From: Spirochaetota bacterium
GTDB lineage: Bacteria > Spirochaetota > JAAYUW01 > JAOAHJ01
Assembly: GCA_026415295.1 (NCBI GenBank)
Contig: JAOAHJ010000005.1
Coordinates: forward strand, 1 to 49,506
Length of the DNA stretch: 49,506 nt
Direction: 5' to 3'
Shown here: in pieces, positions 7,628 through 19,481 of the stretch
How the letters are laid out: the number at the start of each line of letters is the position of its first letter
Position numbering within the stretch: the stretch's first letter is position 1
Translations under genes and position numbers: made by a program
Notes under the pieces: model-generated
What the model saw: the letters and a program-made list of their open reading frames with translations, nothing else
Databases searched by the model: none
What the model was told of the DNA's origin: nothing

Positions 7628-8347
7628 ATGTTTTCTAAAGAGGAATTAAAAAAAGAAAAAATAGAAAATGTTTTATCTGAAGATAATTCTAATGTTCAAA
7701 TTGATGATATCAAAGAAGAACTTTTGGATGATAATAATAAAAAAGCTAGAAAAGAAAAAAAAGAAAAAGATAATAAAAATGAAAAGGAGATAAGAGATGA
7801 ACTCAAAAGTTCCATTAATGATTCTGGTATTGAAGAGATTGTATTATTGAAACAATCTTTAGAGGAAAAAGATGAGATAATTGAAAATTTGAAGAATGAA
7901 ATTGATAATTATAAAGATTCTTTAATGAGAATGAAAGCAGATTTTGATAATTTTAGAAAAAGATTGAATAAAGAAAAAGATGATTTTATAAAATATTATA
8001 TAATTAAGATCATTGAAGATTTTTTACCAATAATTGATAATTTTCAGAGGGCTATTAATTCTTTTAATGGTGAAAAAGATGATCCTTTTTTTCAAGGTAT
8101 TCTTATGATAGAGAAATCTATTGAAGAACTTTTGAGCAAAAAATATAACTGTGTAAGTTTTGGTGACCCAGGAGATCTATTTGATCCAACTTTACATGAA
8201 GCTATATCAATAATTGAAGATGAAAATGTTAATGGATTTTTGATAAAGGAAGTTTACCAAAAAGGTTATAAAATGGAAGATAAAATTATTAGAACAGCTA
8301 AAGTTTTAGTTGTCAAAGAGAAGAAAAAAGAACAAAAGAAAAGCTAG
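7628..8347 (+). CDS. grpE: Nucleotide exchange factor GrpE
   Basis: GrpE releases ADP from DnaK during the chaperone cycle. The 239-residue protein has a charged, disordered N-terminus (about 1-75), a long coiled coil (about 80-135, with MRMKADFDNFRKRLNKEKDD) and the C-terminal beta domain with FDPTLHEAIS and the GYKMEDKIIRTAKVLV signature. It is longer than E. coli GrpE because of the acidic/basic N-terminal tail. AGAGG precedes the ATG. dnaK follows after 167 nt and then dnaJ. No CIRCE-type inverted repeat (TTAGCACTC/GAGTGCTAA) and no hrcA gene are visible nearby, so heat-shock control must differ or lie elsewhere. Confidence 0.95.
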   Translation: MFSKEELKKEKIENVLSEDNSNVQIDDIKEELLDDNNKKARKEKKEKDNKNEKEIRDELKSSINDSGIEEIVLLKQSLEEKDEIIENLKNEIDNYKDSLMRMKADFDNFRKRLNKEKDDFIKYYIIKIIEDFLPIIDNFQRAINSFNGEKDDPFFQGILMIEKSIEELLSKKYNCVSFGDPGDLFDPTLHEAISIIEDENVNGFLIKEVYQKGYKMEDKIIRTAKVLVVKEKKKEQKKS

Positions 8348-8505
8348 TTTAAAAGTTCAATTTATGCAAAAAAGACTAGAAATAAAAATGTAAGTATTAT
8401 AAGGATAAAAAATAAATAAATAATAGTTTATAATACAAGAAGAATAAATTAAAATTAATTAAAAATAAAATTAAAAGTATAAATAAGTAATAAAAAAAAT
8501 ATTAA

Positions 8506-10449
<1,944 letters not shown>

Positions 10450-10537
10450 TGTTAAAACAAAAATTTCTAACCTTAAAAAAATAGTAATAATAAATAATTT
10501 TAGTCTTATTTAATTAATTTTTAATAATTTAAAAAGT

Positions 10538-10575
10538 AAAGGTTTAAGGGAGTATAACCTTAAACCTTTATTTTC
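10538..10575 (+). terminator. Rho-independent terminator after dnaK
   Basis: A 12-bp perfect stem AAAGGTTTAAGG (10538-10549)/CCTTAAACCTTT (10558-10569) with an 8-nt loop, then ATTTTCTTATT. It lies between dnaK and dnaJ, so dnaJ expression needs read-through or its own promoter. Confidence 0.8.
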
Positions 10576-10685
10576 TTATTATATTTTTATTAAAATTCTT
10601 TTTAATCTTTATTTAAGAGGAAATTTTTTTATGTTTTTAATATATAAAAAAATAGATCGAAATTTTTAATTCTTAAGGGAAATAT

Positions 10686-11801
10686 ATGGCAGGAAGTAAA
10701 GATTATTATGAAATATTAGGTGTCCCAAGAAATGCTACTAAAGAAGAAATAAAAAAAGCATATAAAAAACTTGCAATGCAATACCATCCAGATAGGAATC
10801 CAGGCAATAAAGAAGCTGAGGAAAAGTTTAAAGAAATTACACAAGCTTATGAGGTACTATCAAATGATGAAAAAAGACAAATTTATGATAGATATGGAGT
10901 TGAAGGTTTAAGTTCCGCAGGATTTAACCCTTTTAGTCAAGGAGGATTTAGTTCTGATGCTTTTGAGGATATTTTTTCAGATTTTTCAGATATATTTGAT
11001 TCATTTTTTGGAGGTTCTTCAAGTAGAGGAAGAAGAAAGAGACAGGTAAAGGGAGAAGATATTTTTTATAAATATGAAATTGATCTTGAAGATGTAGTAA
11101 ATGGTAAAGATGTAGAAATTGAGATTTATAAAAATGATGTTTGCCCAGAATGTAATGGGTCTGGTGTTGAAAGAGGATATTCTATGTCAACATGTCCTCA
11201 GTGTAATGGTAGTGGAGAATTTATTACAAGACAAGGATTTTTTAGTATTTCAACTACATGTGCAAGGTGTAAAGGAACAGGTAAAATTAATACTCATCCG
11301 TGCCAAAGATGCCGTGGGAATGGTGTTATTAAGAAACCTAAAAAAGTTAAAGTAAAAATACCTGCAGGAATAGATAATGAGACTAAGTTAAAAATATCTG
11401 GAGAAGGAGAATATCCAGTAGGAGGTGGAATTCCTGGGGACTTATATATCGTTATTTTTATTAGAAAAAATAAAAGATTTACAAGAAAAGGGGCTGATTT
11501 GATTTGTAAACTCTTTATATCTTATACTCAAGCGATATTTGGAGATGAAATAATGCTTGAAACTATAGATAAAAAGCATATTAGATTAAAGATTCCTCCC
11601 TTTACAACAGATGGTACAACTTTAAGAGTAAAAGGTGAAGGGATTTATGATATTCACGAAGGAAGAAGAGGTGATCTTTTTGTTAAGGTGATGATTAAAG
11701 TTCCTAAAGCTTTATCTAGTGAAGAAAGAAGAATACTTGAAATGTATAAAAGTATAGAGAAGAAACAGGAATATTATATTCCAGAAGCATATGAAGATTA
11801 G
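10686..11801 (+). CDS. dnaJ: Co-chaperone DnaJ (Hsp40, type I)
   Basis: Stimulates DnaK ATPase and delivers clients. The 371-residue protein has the J domain with HPD at 34-36, a Gly/Phe-rich linker (about 75-120, including [14 protein letters not shown]), four zinc-binding repeats ([32 protein letters not shown]) and the C-terminal client-binding beta domains. All zinc ligands are present. AAGGGA precedes the ATG. rph starts 12 nt after the stop, so the two are co-transcribed. Confidence 0.97.
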   Translation: MAGSKDYYEILGVPRNATKEEIKKAYKKLAMQYHPDRNPGNKEAEEKFKEITQAYEVLSNDEKRQIYDRYGVEGLSSAGFNPFSQGGFSSDAFEDIFSDFSDIFDSFFGGSSSRGRRKRQVKGEDIFYKYEIDLEDVVNGKDVEIEIYKNDVCPECNGSGVERGYSMSTCPQCNGSGEFITRQGFFSISTTCARCKGTGKINTHPCQRCRGNGVIKKPKKVKVKIPAGIDNETKLKISGEGEYPVGGGIPGDLYIVIFIRKNKRFTRKGADLICKLFISYTQAIFGDEIMLETIDKKHIRLKIPPFTTDGTTLRVKGEGIYDIHEGRRGDLFVKVMIKVPKALSSEERRILEMYKSIEKKQEYYIPEAYED

Positions 11802-11813
11802 GAGATAAAGTTT

Positions 11814-12527
11814 ATGAGATTATCAAAAAGAAATTATGATGAATTAAGAAAGATTGAGATTGTTCCTGATTATATTAAGAATTCTTTTGGATCTTGCCTT
11901 GTATCTTATGGAGATACTAAAGTCATTGTAACAGCAATGTTTGAAAATAATGTTCCAGATTTTGCTAAAAATAAAAATATGGGTTGGTTAACCTGTAGTT
12001 ATGCTATGATTCCTGGTTCGACTTTGATTAGGAAAGCAAGAGAATATAACAAAATTGATTCAAGATCAATTGAAATTCAAAGATTTATAGGGAGAGCTCT
12101 AAGAGGAGTAGTTGATTTAACTAAATTTCCAGGTTATACATTGTTTATAGATGCAGATGTTATAAATGCTGATGGTGGTACAAGATGTGCTTCTATAACT
12201 GGTGGTTTTATTGCTTCATTTATCGCATTAAAAAAAGCATTAAAGAATAACTTGGTAAATGAATTCCCAATAAAAGCTTATGTAGCAGCTGTTTCTGTTG
12301 GAATTGTTAATAATGAAATTCTTGTTGATTTAGATTTCAATGAAGATTCAAGTGCAATGTGTGATATTAATGTTGTTGCAAATGATAAAAAAGAAATTAT
12401 TGATATTGAAGCTTCAGGTGAAGGATATTCTTTTAGCAGAGATAAATTTGATAAAATGCTTGATTTGGCATTAAATTCTTTAGATGATATTTTTTCAATT
12501 CAAAGAATGGTTCTTCAAAATTATTAA
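11814..12527 (+). CDS. rph: Ribonuclease PH
   Basis: Phosphorolytic 3' exoribonuclease that trims tRNA 3' ends. The 237-residue length is normal. Family features are clear: GSCLVSYGDTKVIVTA near 26-41, the phosphate-binding arginine region SRSIEIQRFIGRALR, FIDADVINADGGTRCASITGG and the C-terminal GEGYSFSRDKFDKML. CCA ends are not encoded in the two tRNAs of this window, so tRNA 3' processing and CCA addition are needed here. It is the last gene of the dnaJ-rph pair; AGGAG lies upstream of the ATG. Confidence 0.95.
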   Translation: MRLSKRNYDELRKIEIVPDYIKNSFGSCLVSYGDTKVIVTAMFENNVPDFAKNKNMGWLTCSYAMIPGSTLIRKAREYNKIDSRSIEIQRFIGRALRGVVDLTKFPGYTLFIDADVINADGGTRCASITGGFIASFIALKKALKNNLVNEFPIKAYVAAVSVGIVNNEILVDLDFNEDSSAMCDINVVANDKKEIIDIEASGEGYSFSRDKFDKMLDLALNSLDDIFSIQRMVLQNY

Positions 12528-12634
12528 TAAAAAAATAATGTAATTTTTTTGATTATTAATTAATTCATAAAAGTTAATATTTCTTTCTTAATTTTTTAAT
12601 ATTAATTATTTAGTTTAAAATATTTGTAAACTTT

Positions 12635-13342
12635 TTATCTATTTTTTTTAACATTAACTTTTTTGCAGTATTTTATAATAGGGCATATAGAACACTTTGG
12701 GGATATTGGAGTACAAATAATTTTGCCAAATGTAACAAGCAATCTATTGTATACTTCGTAATATTTTAACGGTAAAATTTTTCTTAATTTCATTTCTGTT
12801 TCTGTTGGATTTTTAGTCTTTATTATTCCGAGCCTGTTAGATATTCTATGTACATGTGTATCAACACATAAACCATCTTTACCAAAAGCTAAAGCTAAAA
12901 CAAGGTTTGCAGTTTTTCTTCCTACACCTGGTAAAGATAAAAGGTCTTCAAGATTATTTGGTACATTTCCTTTATAATTATTTATAATTATTTCACTTAA
13001 ACTAATTAAATTTTTAGCTTTAACTTTATAGAATCCTACCGGATAAATTAATTTTTCCAATTCCTCAGGATTTTTTTTATAATTCAAAATATCATTGAAA
13101 GTTTTAATAGTATTAAAAAGTTTTTCTGAGACTTTGAGAGTTGTTTCATCTTTTGTTCTTGCTGATAGAATTGTAGAAATTAATATGTGAAATGGAGTGT
13201 TTAATTTTTCTTTAATTGTACTAACAGAAGGCATTTCATATTTATTTAATTTTTTTTCTAATATTGGGATGATAGTATCAAAAAAGGACTCAAATTTTTT
13301 TTGAATTCTATTCTCTTTTATATTGTATTTAATATTTTTCAT
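12635..13342 (-). CDS. nth: Endonuclease III, DNA glycosylase/AP lyase
   Basis: Removes oxidised pyrimidines and cleaves at abasic sites. The helix-hairpin-helix [16 protein letters not shown] contains the catalytic Lys143; the catalytic Asp161 lies in [13 protein letters not shown]. The [4Fe-4S] loop is intact: Cys210-x6-Cys217-x2-Cys220-x5-Cys226. At 235 residues it carries about 20 extra basic residues at the N-terminus relative to the E. coli enzyme. AGGGG precedes the ATG. It converges with rph and diverges from the sulfur-enzyme fusion downstream. Confidence 0.95.
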   Translation of the reverse strand: MKNIKYNIKENRIQKKFESFFDTIIPILEKKLNKYEMPSVSTIKEKLNTPFHILISTILSARTKDETTLKVSEKLFNTIKTFNDILNYKKNPEELEKLIYPVGFYKVKAKNLISLSEIIINNYKGNVPNNLEDLLSLPGVGRKTANLVLALAFGKDGLCVDTHVHRISNRLGIIKTKNPTETEMKLRKILPLKYYEVYNRLLVTFGKIICTPISPKCSICPIIKYCKKVNVKKNR

Positions 13343-13458
13343 TATTTCCCCTGATCAAAGTTTTAATATTATTAGTTTAATATTTTTTAATTTAAAATAA
13401 TATAAAATAAAATTAAATAATTTTCTTGATTTTTATTAAAAATTTTTTTATATTTAGG

Positions 13459-13491
13459 TTGACAATATAAACCAATAAAAAAGTTGATAAT
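13459..13491 (+). promoter_or_regulatory. Possible promoter for the CoA-disulfide reductase fusion gene
   Basis: Perfect -35 TTGACA at 13459-13464. Candidate -10 boxes are TTGATA (13484-13489) or GATAAT (13486-13491), both with longer than ideal spacing (19-21 nt). Position 30-60 nt before the gene start is suitable. Confidence 0.3.
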
Positions 13492-13519
13492 AAAATAAAA
13501 ATAATTTTTGGGGAGGAAT

Positions 13520-16138
13520 ATGAAAACATTTGTTATTGTTGGAGGTGTAGCTGGTGGAGCTACGGCTGCTGCGAGATTAAGAAGACTTGATGAGACTATA
13601 AATATTATAATAATAGAAAGAGAAAATTATATATCTTATGCTAATTGTGGACTTCCTTACTATATAGGGGAAACTATAAAAGAATGGGATAATTTGTTTG
13701 TACAAAATAAAGAGTCATTTGGAAAAAGGTTTAATATTGATGTTAAAATTAATCATGAAGCAATGTTTATTGATAGGGAAAATAAAATTATTAAAGTAAA
13801 AGATTTAAAAAATAATAAGATATTTGATTTGAGATATGATAAACTTTTACTTTCGCCTGGTGCAGAACCATTAAAACCAAATATTCCTGGTATTGAAAAT
13901 AAAAATATTTTTACTTTAAGAAATCCTTTAGATACATTATCAATAAAAAACTTTATTAAAAGTAAAAATGTTAAAAAGGCTCTGATTGTTGGAGCTGGTT
14001 TTATAGGTTTAGAAGTTGCAGAAAATTTGTACAATTTAGGCATTAAAGTATCAATTGTAGAACTTTCTCCACAAGTAATGCCAGCAATAGATTTTGATGT
14101 AGCAATAGAATTACATCAACATTTAAAAAGTAAAGGAGTAGAATTTTATTTAAATGATCAAGTGATTGGTTTTGAATCTAAAGAATCAATTATAGGAGCT
14201 AAATTATTAAGTGGTAGAAAAATATATTCCGATATGGTAGTTTTATCAATAGGTGTTAAACCAGAAAATAAACTTGCAAAAGATGCATCTTTAGCTTTAG
14301 GAAAAAAAGGAGGAATTCTTGTTAATGAATTTTTACAAACATCGGATCCTGACATTTATGCTGTTGGGGATGTTATTGAAGGTTACAATTATTTGCTAGA
14401 AAAGAATACAGTTATACCATTAGCTGGGCCTGCAAATAAACAAGCAAGAATAGCTGCAGAAAATATGCTTTATGGCAATAATAGAAAATATAAAGGTTCA
14501 ATAGGAGTTTCTATAGCAAAAGTATTTGATTTAACAGTTGCTACTGCAGGATTGACAGAAAAAATATGTAAAACAGAAAATATATCTTATGAAAAAGTCT
14601 TAATTCATTCTTCTTCTCATGCAGGCTATTATCCAGGAGCTTTACCTTTAACACTAAAATTAATATTTAAGAAAGAAAATGGAAAAATATTAGGTGCCCA
14701 GCTTGTTGGTTACGATGGAGTTGATAAAAGAATAGATGTAATTTCTGCGATGATTCAAAAAGAAGGAACTATATTTGATCTTGTTGAATTTGAACATGCT
14801 TATGCACCTCCTTATTCTTCAGCAAAAGATCCGATAAATATTGCTGGTTATATTGCTGAAAATATTTTTAATAATAATTTAAAAATGATATATATAGAAG
14901 ATTTTATAAAGCTTGATAGGAAAGAAATTTTTTTAATTGATGTTAGAACAAAAGAAGAATTTGACATAGGAACTATCGAGGGGGCTATTAATATTCCTGT
15001 GGATGATTTAAGAAATTGTTTAAATCAAGTTCCCAAGGACAAAAAAATTATACTTTTTTGTGGGGTTGGATTAAGAGGTTATATTGCATACAGGATACTA
15101 ATCAAGCATGGTTATAGTGAGGTTTTTAATCTTATGGGTGGTTATAAAACTTATCAATATTTTATTCAAAAACAATCAAATGAAGATATCTTTGAAAATG
15201 ATTTTATAGGTATTGATGATAATATATATCAATTGGATAAAAGTAAATTTTTAAAAGATTTAAAAAATTATCCTATTTATGATGAAAAAAATGAAAGTTT
15301 TAATATAAATAAAGATGAATTTAATGTTATTGCTGAGATTGATGCTTGTGGGTTAAATTGTCCTGGACCCATTCTAAAATTAAAAAAGGAATTTAGTAAA
15401 ATTGAGAATAATGGAGTTGTTTTAATAAAAGCTACCGATCCAGGTTTTAAAAAAGATATTTTTGCTTGGGCAAAACTTTCTGGAAATACTATTTTAGATA
15501 TTAAGGAAAATAAAGGTGTAATTTATGCAAAAATAATGAAAGGTAATTATAAATCTATTAAAAAAGATAAAGAGAGCAATATAGATTATTCAAATGTTGA
15601 CAATTCTAATGATTTTAAAAAAATTGAAAATAAAAATAAAGTTATAGAAGAAAATATAGTTATTAAAAATGATTCTGCAACAATTATTGTATTTTCAAAT
15701 GATATGGATAAAGTACTTGCTTCCTTTGTTTTAGCTTTAGGTGCTATTTCAGCAGGTAAAAAAGTTACAATGTTTTTTACTTTCTGGGGGCTTACAGTAA
15801 TTAGGAAAAAAAATAAAATAAAAACTAAAAAAGATTTTATGTCAAAAATGTTTGCAAAAAAGCTTCCTTCTAATTTAAATAAGTTGAAGCTTTCTAAAAT
15901 GAATTTATTTGGATTAGGTCCTTTGTTTATGAAAATAAGAATGAAGCAGAAAAATGTTGATTTTATAGATAATATGATGAAAGAAGCTTTGGAAAATGGA
16001 GTAAATATTGTTGCTTGCCAGATGTCAATGGATGTTATGGGAATTAGCAAAGAAGAGTTGCTAGATGATGTTGAAATAGGAGGTGTAGCAACTTATATGG
16101 AGAAAGCATCAGAAAGCAATATAAATTTATTTATTTAA
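13520..16138 (+). CDS. Four-domain CoA-disulfide reductase / rhodanese / TusA / DsrE2 fusion
   Basis: An 872-residue cytoplasmic protein with four linked sulfur modules. Residues 1-450 form a FAD/NAD(P)H disulfide reductase: GGVAGGATAAARLRR nucleotide site, the redox Cys43 in SYANCGLPYY, a second dinucleotide site GAGFIGLEVAE, and AVGDV. Residues ~456-545 are a rhodanese domain with active Cys514 (CGVGLR). Residues ~603-675 are a TusA domain with CPGP (Cys614). Residues ~720-872 are DsrE-like with a conserved-type Cys833. Each domain keeps its thiol, so persulfide could pass between them; reduction of CoA disulfide, CoA persulfide or polysulfide is the likely role. The ATG at 13520 is set by GGGGAGG; an upstream in-frame TTG lies inside that site. 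The same fusion is known from other anaerobes and Firmicutes. Confidence 0.9.
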   Translation: MKTFVIVGGVAGGATAAARLRRLDETINIIIIERENYISYANCGLPYYIGETIKEWDNLFVQNKESFGKRFNIDVKINHEAMFIDRENKIIKVKDLKNNKIFDLRYDKLLLSPGAEPLKPNIPGIENKNIFTLRNPLDTLSIKNFIKSKNVKKALIVGAGFIGLEVAENLYNLGIKVSIVELSPQVMPAIDFDVAIELHQHLKSKGVEFYLNDQVIGFESKESIIGAKLLSGRKIYSDMVVLSIGVKPENKLAKDASLALGKKGGILVNEFLQTSDPDIYAVGDVIEGYNYLLEKNTVIPLAGPANKQARIAAENMLYGNNRKYKGSIGVSIAKVFDLTVATAGLTEKICKTENISYEKVLIHSSSHAGYYPGALPLTLKLIFKKENGKILGAQLVGYDGVDKRIDVISAMIQKEGTIFDLVEFEHAYAPPYSSAKDPINIAGYIAENIFNNNLKMIYIEDFIKLDRKEIFLIDVRTKEEFDIGTIEGAINIPVDDLRNCLNQVPKDKKIILFCGVGLRGYIAYRILIKHGYSEVFNLMGGYKTYQYFIQKQSNEDIFENDFIGIDDNIYQLDKSKFLKDLKNYPIYDEKNESFNINKDEFNVIAEIDACGLNCPGPILKLKKEFSKIENNGVVLIKATDPGFKKDIFAWAKLSGNTILDIKENKGVIYAKIMKGNYKSIKKDKESNIDYSNVDNSNDFKKIENKNKVIEENIVIKNDSATIIVFSNDMDKVLASFVLALGAISAGKKVTMFFTFWGLTVIRKKNKIKTKKDFMSKMFAKKLPSNLNKLKLSKMNLFGLGPLFMKIRMKQKNVDFIDNMMKEALENGVNIVACQMSMDVMGISKEELLDDVEIGGVATYMEKASESNINLFI

Positions 16139-16193
16139 ATTTTACTTTTATCTTTTTTTGATTTTATTATTATTTATCGAGCTAAATAAAAAG

Positions 16194-16235
16194 AGGGGGG
16201 GTTAAACTATTTGAAATTTTAACCCCCCTTTAATA
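16194..16235. terminator. Bidirectional terminator between convergent genes
   Basis: An 11-bp stem GGGGGGTTAAA (16196-16206)/TTTAACCCCCC (16218-16228) with an 11-nt loop. T-rich sequence follows on both strands (TTTAATAATTT on plus; TCTTTTTATTT on minus), serving the sulfur-enzyme fusion and alkaline phosphatase, which converge here. Confidence 0.8.
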
Positions 16236-16261
16236 ATTTGAATTTTGAAGATAGTTATATA

Positions 16262-17926
16262 TTATTTATAATTTTTTATAAATAATCTTATTAAATCTTT
16301 GGAAATATAAAATTTTTCACTGTTCCAAACATTTATAAGTTTAACAGTTATAACTTTATCATTGAAAATAGCATAATTTTTATTAGCTGGTATTTTTAAT
16401 GTATTTTTTCCATCAGAAACAATAGCAACTGGATTTTCTGAATCAGTTTTATCTACTGAATAATTTAATTTATTCTCTGTAAAAACTTTTTCTGCATCTT
16501 GAAAATGTTCAATTGTTAAATTTACAAGATTCACATTGAATATTTTTGCCATATAGTTCCCTATATCTTTGTTTTGAACTACCCCAGTAAGTCTAATATT
16601 TGTAGGATGATAAATTGCTAAAAATACATCTTCACCGACATGACCATTTGTAGTCCAACCAATAAAAGCTCTATTACTTATCATAGGTCCAATTATATAG
16701 TTAAATCTTCCACCTTTTTTGGGGTCTTCTTTTTTATCTTTTAAATATTTAATAATTGTTTCTATTTCTGATTGTGTAAGATCTTTTATTCCATAATTAT
16801 TAGCAATGATTTCTCTTATTTGTTGTTCTGTCATATCTGCATTTAAAATTTTTTCAAGACCTTCCCCTGTTAATTTTGCATTTTTTATAATATTTAAAAA
16901 ATCTTCAACTGTTTTCTTATCATAATTACCGCTTGTGTCTTTGTTACCTATAGAAAAACCACCAGTTGAATGATCAGAAACAACTATAACTACAGTATCT
17001 TTGTTTTTCTTTGCATATTCTATTGCAACTTTTACTGCTTCATTGAAAGCTAAAACATCCGAAATAACTCCAATTGGATCATTAGCATGATTTGCCCAGT
17101 CAATTTTACTACCTTCTACCATTAAGAAAAATCCATTTTTATTTTTTGATAAAATTTCAATTGCTTTTTTTGTCATTTCTGCTAAAGATGGTTCAACTTC
17201 TGCATTTCTATCAAAATCATATGCTAAAGCGTCATCTGCAAAAAGCCCCAATATTTTATTTTCTTTGGCATTTAAAAGTTCATTTTTAGTTTTAACGATT
17301 TTGTATCCTAATTTGAAAGCTTCTTCAATAAGGTTTTCTTTATCCTTTCTATTTATGAAGTATTTATATCCTCCTCCAAGCATAACATCAACATTGTTAT
17401 AGAGCATCTGCTCTCCTAAAATTTCATATTTCCCTCTATCTGGATAATGAGCTGCAAATACAGCAGGAGTTGCATGTTGAATGTTACTAGTAGCTACAAG
17501 ACCTGTTGATTTGCCAATTATTTTTGCTGCTTCGAGAATAGTTGCAATTGGAGCCTTTTTTTCATTATCTTTTATAGGTGTTTCTCCTGGCATATTAGCA
17601 ACATCTGGTAAGACAGAGATATAACCTGTTGTTGATTTAAAACCTGTAGCATAAGCAGTGCCAGCTGGAGCAGAATCTGCAATTGGTGCATCTGCTGAAT
17701 ATGTTTTTACAAGTCCACAAATATATTCATCCCATGATAGGTTTTGACCATTTAAATAAAGTCTCACAAAAGTATTATTACTAACAGAAAACCCATCTGG
17801 AATTAGAATAATAATATTTTTAACAGCAGGGGTAGAATTAGATGATAACAAGAAGAGAGATAAAATAAAAAGAAGACCAAAAATAAAGGTAAACTTTTTT
17901 CTGTTTCTTAAAAAAATAGTTTTCAT
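16262..17926 (-). CDS. Alkaline phosphatase, exported
   Basis: Hydrolyses phosphate monoesters outside the cytoplasm using Zn/Mg. A positively charged start and hydrophobic helix (about 12-28) form a signal peptide or anchor. The catalytic core is recognisable: metal ligand Asp44 in LIPDG, nucleophile Ser85 in ADSAPAGTAYATG, EGSKIDWANHAND, VVSDHSTGGF and the later NGHVGEDV histidine. At 554 residues it is longer than E. coli PhoA, with a domain of about 90 residues at the C-terminus and an insertion around residues 330-400. AAGGAG precedes the ATG. It stands alone with no pho regulatory genes nearby, so phosphate control cannot be judged. Confidence 0.9.
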   Translation of the reverse strand: MKTIFLRNRKKFTFIFGLLFILSLFLLSSNSTPAVKNIIILIPDGFSVSNNTFVRLYLNGQNLSWDEYICGLVKTYSADAPIADSAPAGTAYATGFKSTTGYISVLPDVANMPGETPIKDNEKKAPIATILEAAKIIGKSTGLVATSNIQHATPAVFAAHYPDRGKYEILGEQMLYNNVDVMLGGGYKYFINRKDKENLIEEAFKLGYKIVKTKNELLNAKENKILGLFADDALAYDFDRNAEVEPSLAEMTKKAIEILSKNKNGFFLMVEGSKIDWANHANDPIGVISDVLAFNEAVKVAIEYAKKNKDTVVIVVSDHSTGGFSIGNKDTSGNYDKKTVEDFLNIIKNAKLTGEGLEKILNADMTEQQIREIIANNYGIKDLTQSEIETIIKYLKDKKEDPKKGGRFNYIIGPMISNRAFIGWTTNGHVGEDVFLAIYHPTNIRLTGVVQNKDIGNYMAKIFNVNLVNLTIEHFQDAEKVFTENKLNYSVDKTDSENPVAIVSDGKNTLKIPANKNYAIFNDKVITVKLINVWNSEKFYISKDLIRLFIKNYK

Positions 17927-18235
17927 AAAAACTCCTTATGTTTTTATTAATTTCTAATTTATATAAAAATATTTATTTAAAATTAAAATTATGTTAAAAT
18001 AAAATAAATAAATTTTTACTTTATAAAAAATTTAATTATAAAAATTAATAAAAAAATTAATTAAATTAGTTTATATTAATATATAAAAAATATAAAAGAT
18101 ATAGATAATTTAATTTTTATTATTAAAATTAGTTTATATTTGTAATTTATTTTAATTTTATATTTTAGCTAATATTCTTGACATTGAAAATTAATTTAAT
18201 ATATTTAATTTAATAAAAAATAATTGGAGAAAAAA
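17927..18235. other. AT-rich divergent intergenic region
   Basis: Contains no gene. It separates the divergent alkaline phosphatase and aminotransferase genes and holds the aminotransferase promoter candidate at 18178-18205. No other structured element is visible. Confidence 0.7.
18178..18205 (+). promoter_or_regulatory. Promoter for the aminotransferase gene
   Basis: TTGACA (18178-18183), 16-nt spacer, TATATT (18200-18205): one mismatch from the sigma-70-type consensus. It lies about 30 nt before the start codon at 18236. Confidence 0.5.
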
Positions 18236-19450
18236 ATGAACTACTCAAAGAGAGCACATTTAATGCCCCCTTCTCCAATTAGAAAATTAGTTCCCTATGC
18301 AGATAAAGCTAAAGAGAAGGGGATTAAAATATATCATTTAAATATAGGACAACCAGATATAGAAACACCAAAGGTTATATTTGATGCTATTCATAATTTT
18401 AAAGAAAAAGTTTTAGAATATGGCCCATCACAAGGATTTTTAAGCTTAAGAAAAGCTATGGTTAATTATTTTTCAAGGTATAATATAAATCTAACCCCCG
18501 ATGATATATGTATAACTACTGGTGGTTCTGAAGCAATACTTTTTGCACTAAATGTAGTTTGTGATATAAATGATGAGGTTATTGTTTTTGAACCATTTTA
18601 TGCTAATTACGCAGGTTATGCTGCAATGTCTGAGATTAAATTAGTGCCTGTAACTTTAAAAGCTGAGAATGGTTTTCATATTGATGATTTTAATAAAATT
18701 AAAGAAAAAATTTCCCCTAAAACTAAAGCTATTTTAATTGGGTCTCCAAATAATCCCACAGGGACAGTATTAACAAAAGAGGAGATCTTAGAAATATATG
18801 AAATAGCTAAAGAGTTTGATTTATATATTATTTCTGATGAAGTATATAAAGAATTTATATATATTGATAAACCACATTTTTCTGCTTTAGAACTTCCTGA
18901 TCAAAATAGAGTAATAGTAATAGATTCTATTTCAAAGAGATTTTCGGCATGTGGTGCAAGAATTGGGGCATTAATTTCAAAAAATAAAGAATTAATGTCG
19001 TATGTTTTAAAATTTGCAATGGCAAGACTTTGTCCACCAACAATTGAAGAAGTTGCTGCTGAAGCAGCTTATAATTTACCTTCAGATTATTTTGAACCTA
19101 TAAAAAAGGAATATCAGAGAAGAAGAGATATCTGTTATAATATACTTAAGAGCAATAAAAATATAATTTTACAACAACCAGAAGGAGCTTTTTATTTAAT
19201 AGCAAAACTTCCTATAAAGAATTGTGATCTTTTTGCAAGATGGTTGTTATCTGATTTTCAAATTAATAATAAAACAACAATGGTTGCTCCAGCTTCTGGA
19301 TTTTATATTACTGAAGGTAAAGGGGTGGATGAAATTAGAATAGCTTATGTATTGAAAGAAGAAGATTTAAAAGAAGCTATGGAAATATTAATTAAAGGTC
19401 TTGATCAGTATACAAAATTAGAGGATAATTTATTAAAGGAAATAATCTAA
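18236..19450 (+). CDS. Class I PLP-dependent aminotransferase (aspartate/aromatic type)
   Basis: A 404-residue fold-type I aminotransferase. Residues that hold the cofactor are present: PLP Lys234 in SISKRFSACGARIG, Asn173 in SPNNPTG, Asp201 and Tyr204 in SDEVY, and Gly-rich TTGGSEA (95-101). A C-terminal Arg for the substrate carboxylate lies in EIRIAYV. The SxSKRxSACGARIG form belongs to an AspAT-like subgroup common in anaerobes; the exact substrate (aspartate, aromatic or branched-chain) cannot be settled. ATG 18236 is chosen because GGAG (18226-18229) sits 6 nt before it. An amidohydrolase-like gene follows after 31 nt, likely in the same transcript. Confidence 0.88.
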   Translation: MNYSKRAHLMPPSPIRKLVPYADKAKEKGIKIYHLNIGQPDIETPKVIFDAIHNFKEKVLEYGPSQGFLSLRKAMVNYFSRYNINLTPDDICITTGGSEAILFALNVVCDINDEVIVFEPFYANYAGYAAMSEIKLVPVTLKAENGFHIDDFNKIKEKISPKTKAILIGSPNNPTGTVLTKEEILEIYEIAKEFDLYIISDEVYKEFIYIDKPHFSALELPDQNRVIVIDSISKRFSACGARIGALISKNKELMSYVLKFAMARLCPPTIEEVAAEAAYNLPSDYFEPIKKEYQRRRDICYNILKSNKNIILQQPEGAFYLIAKLPIKNCDLFARWLLSDFQINNKTTMVAPASGFYITEGKGVDEIRIAYVLKEEDLKEAMEILIKGLDQYTKLEDNLLKEII

Positions 19451-19481
19451 TTATTTCAATAATTTTGAAGCTGGGGAATTT

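Noticed and set aside
15586-16050. 154-codon open frame antisense to the DsrE end of the sulfur fusion gene
   Set aside because: It is the mirror of a strongly supported coding frame, has no ribosome binding site and its residues reflect the complement of A-rich codons.
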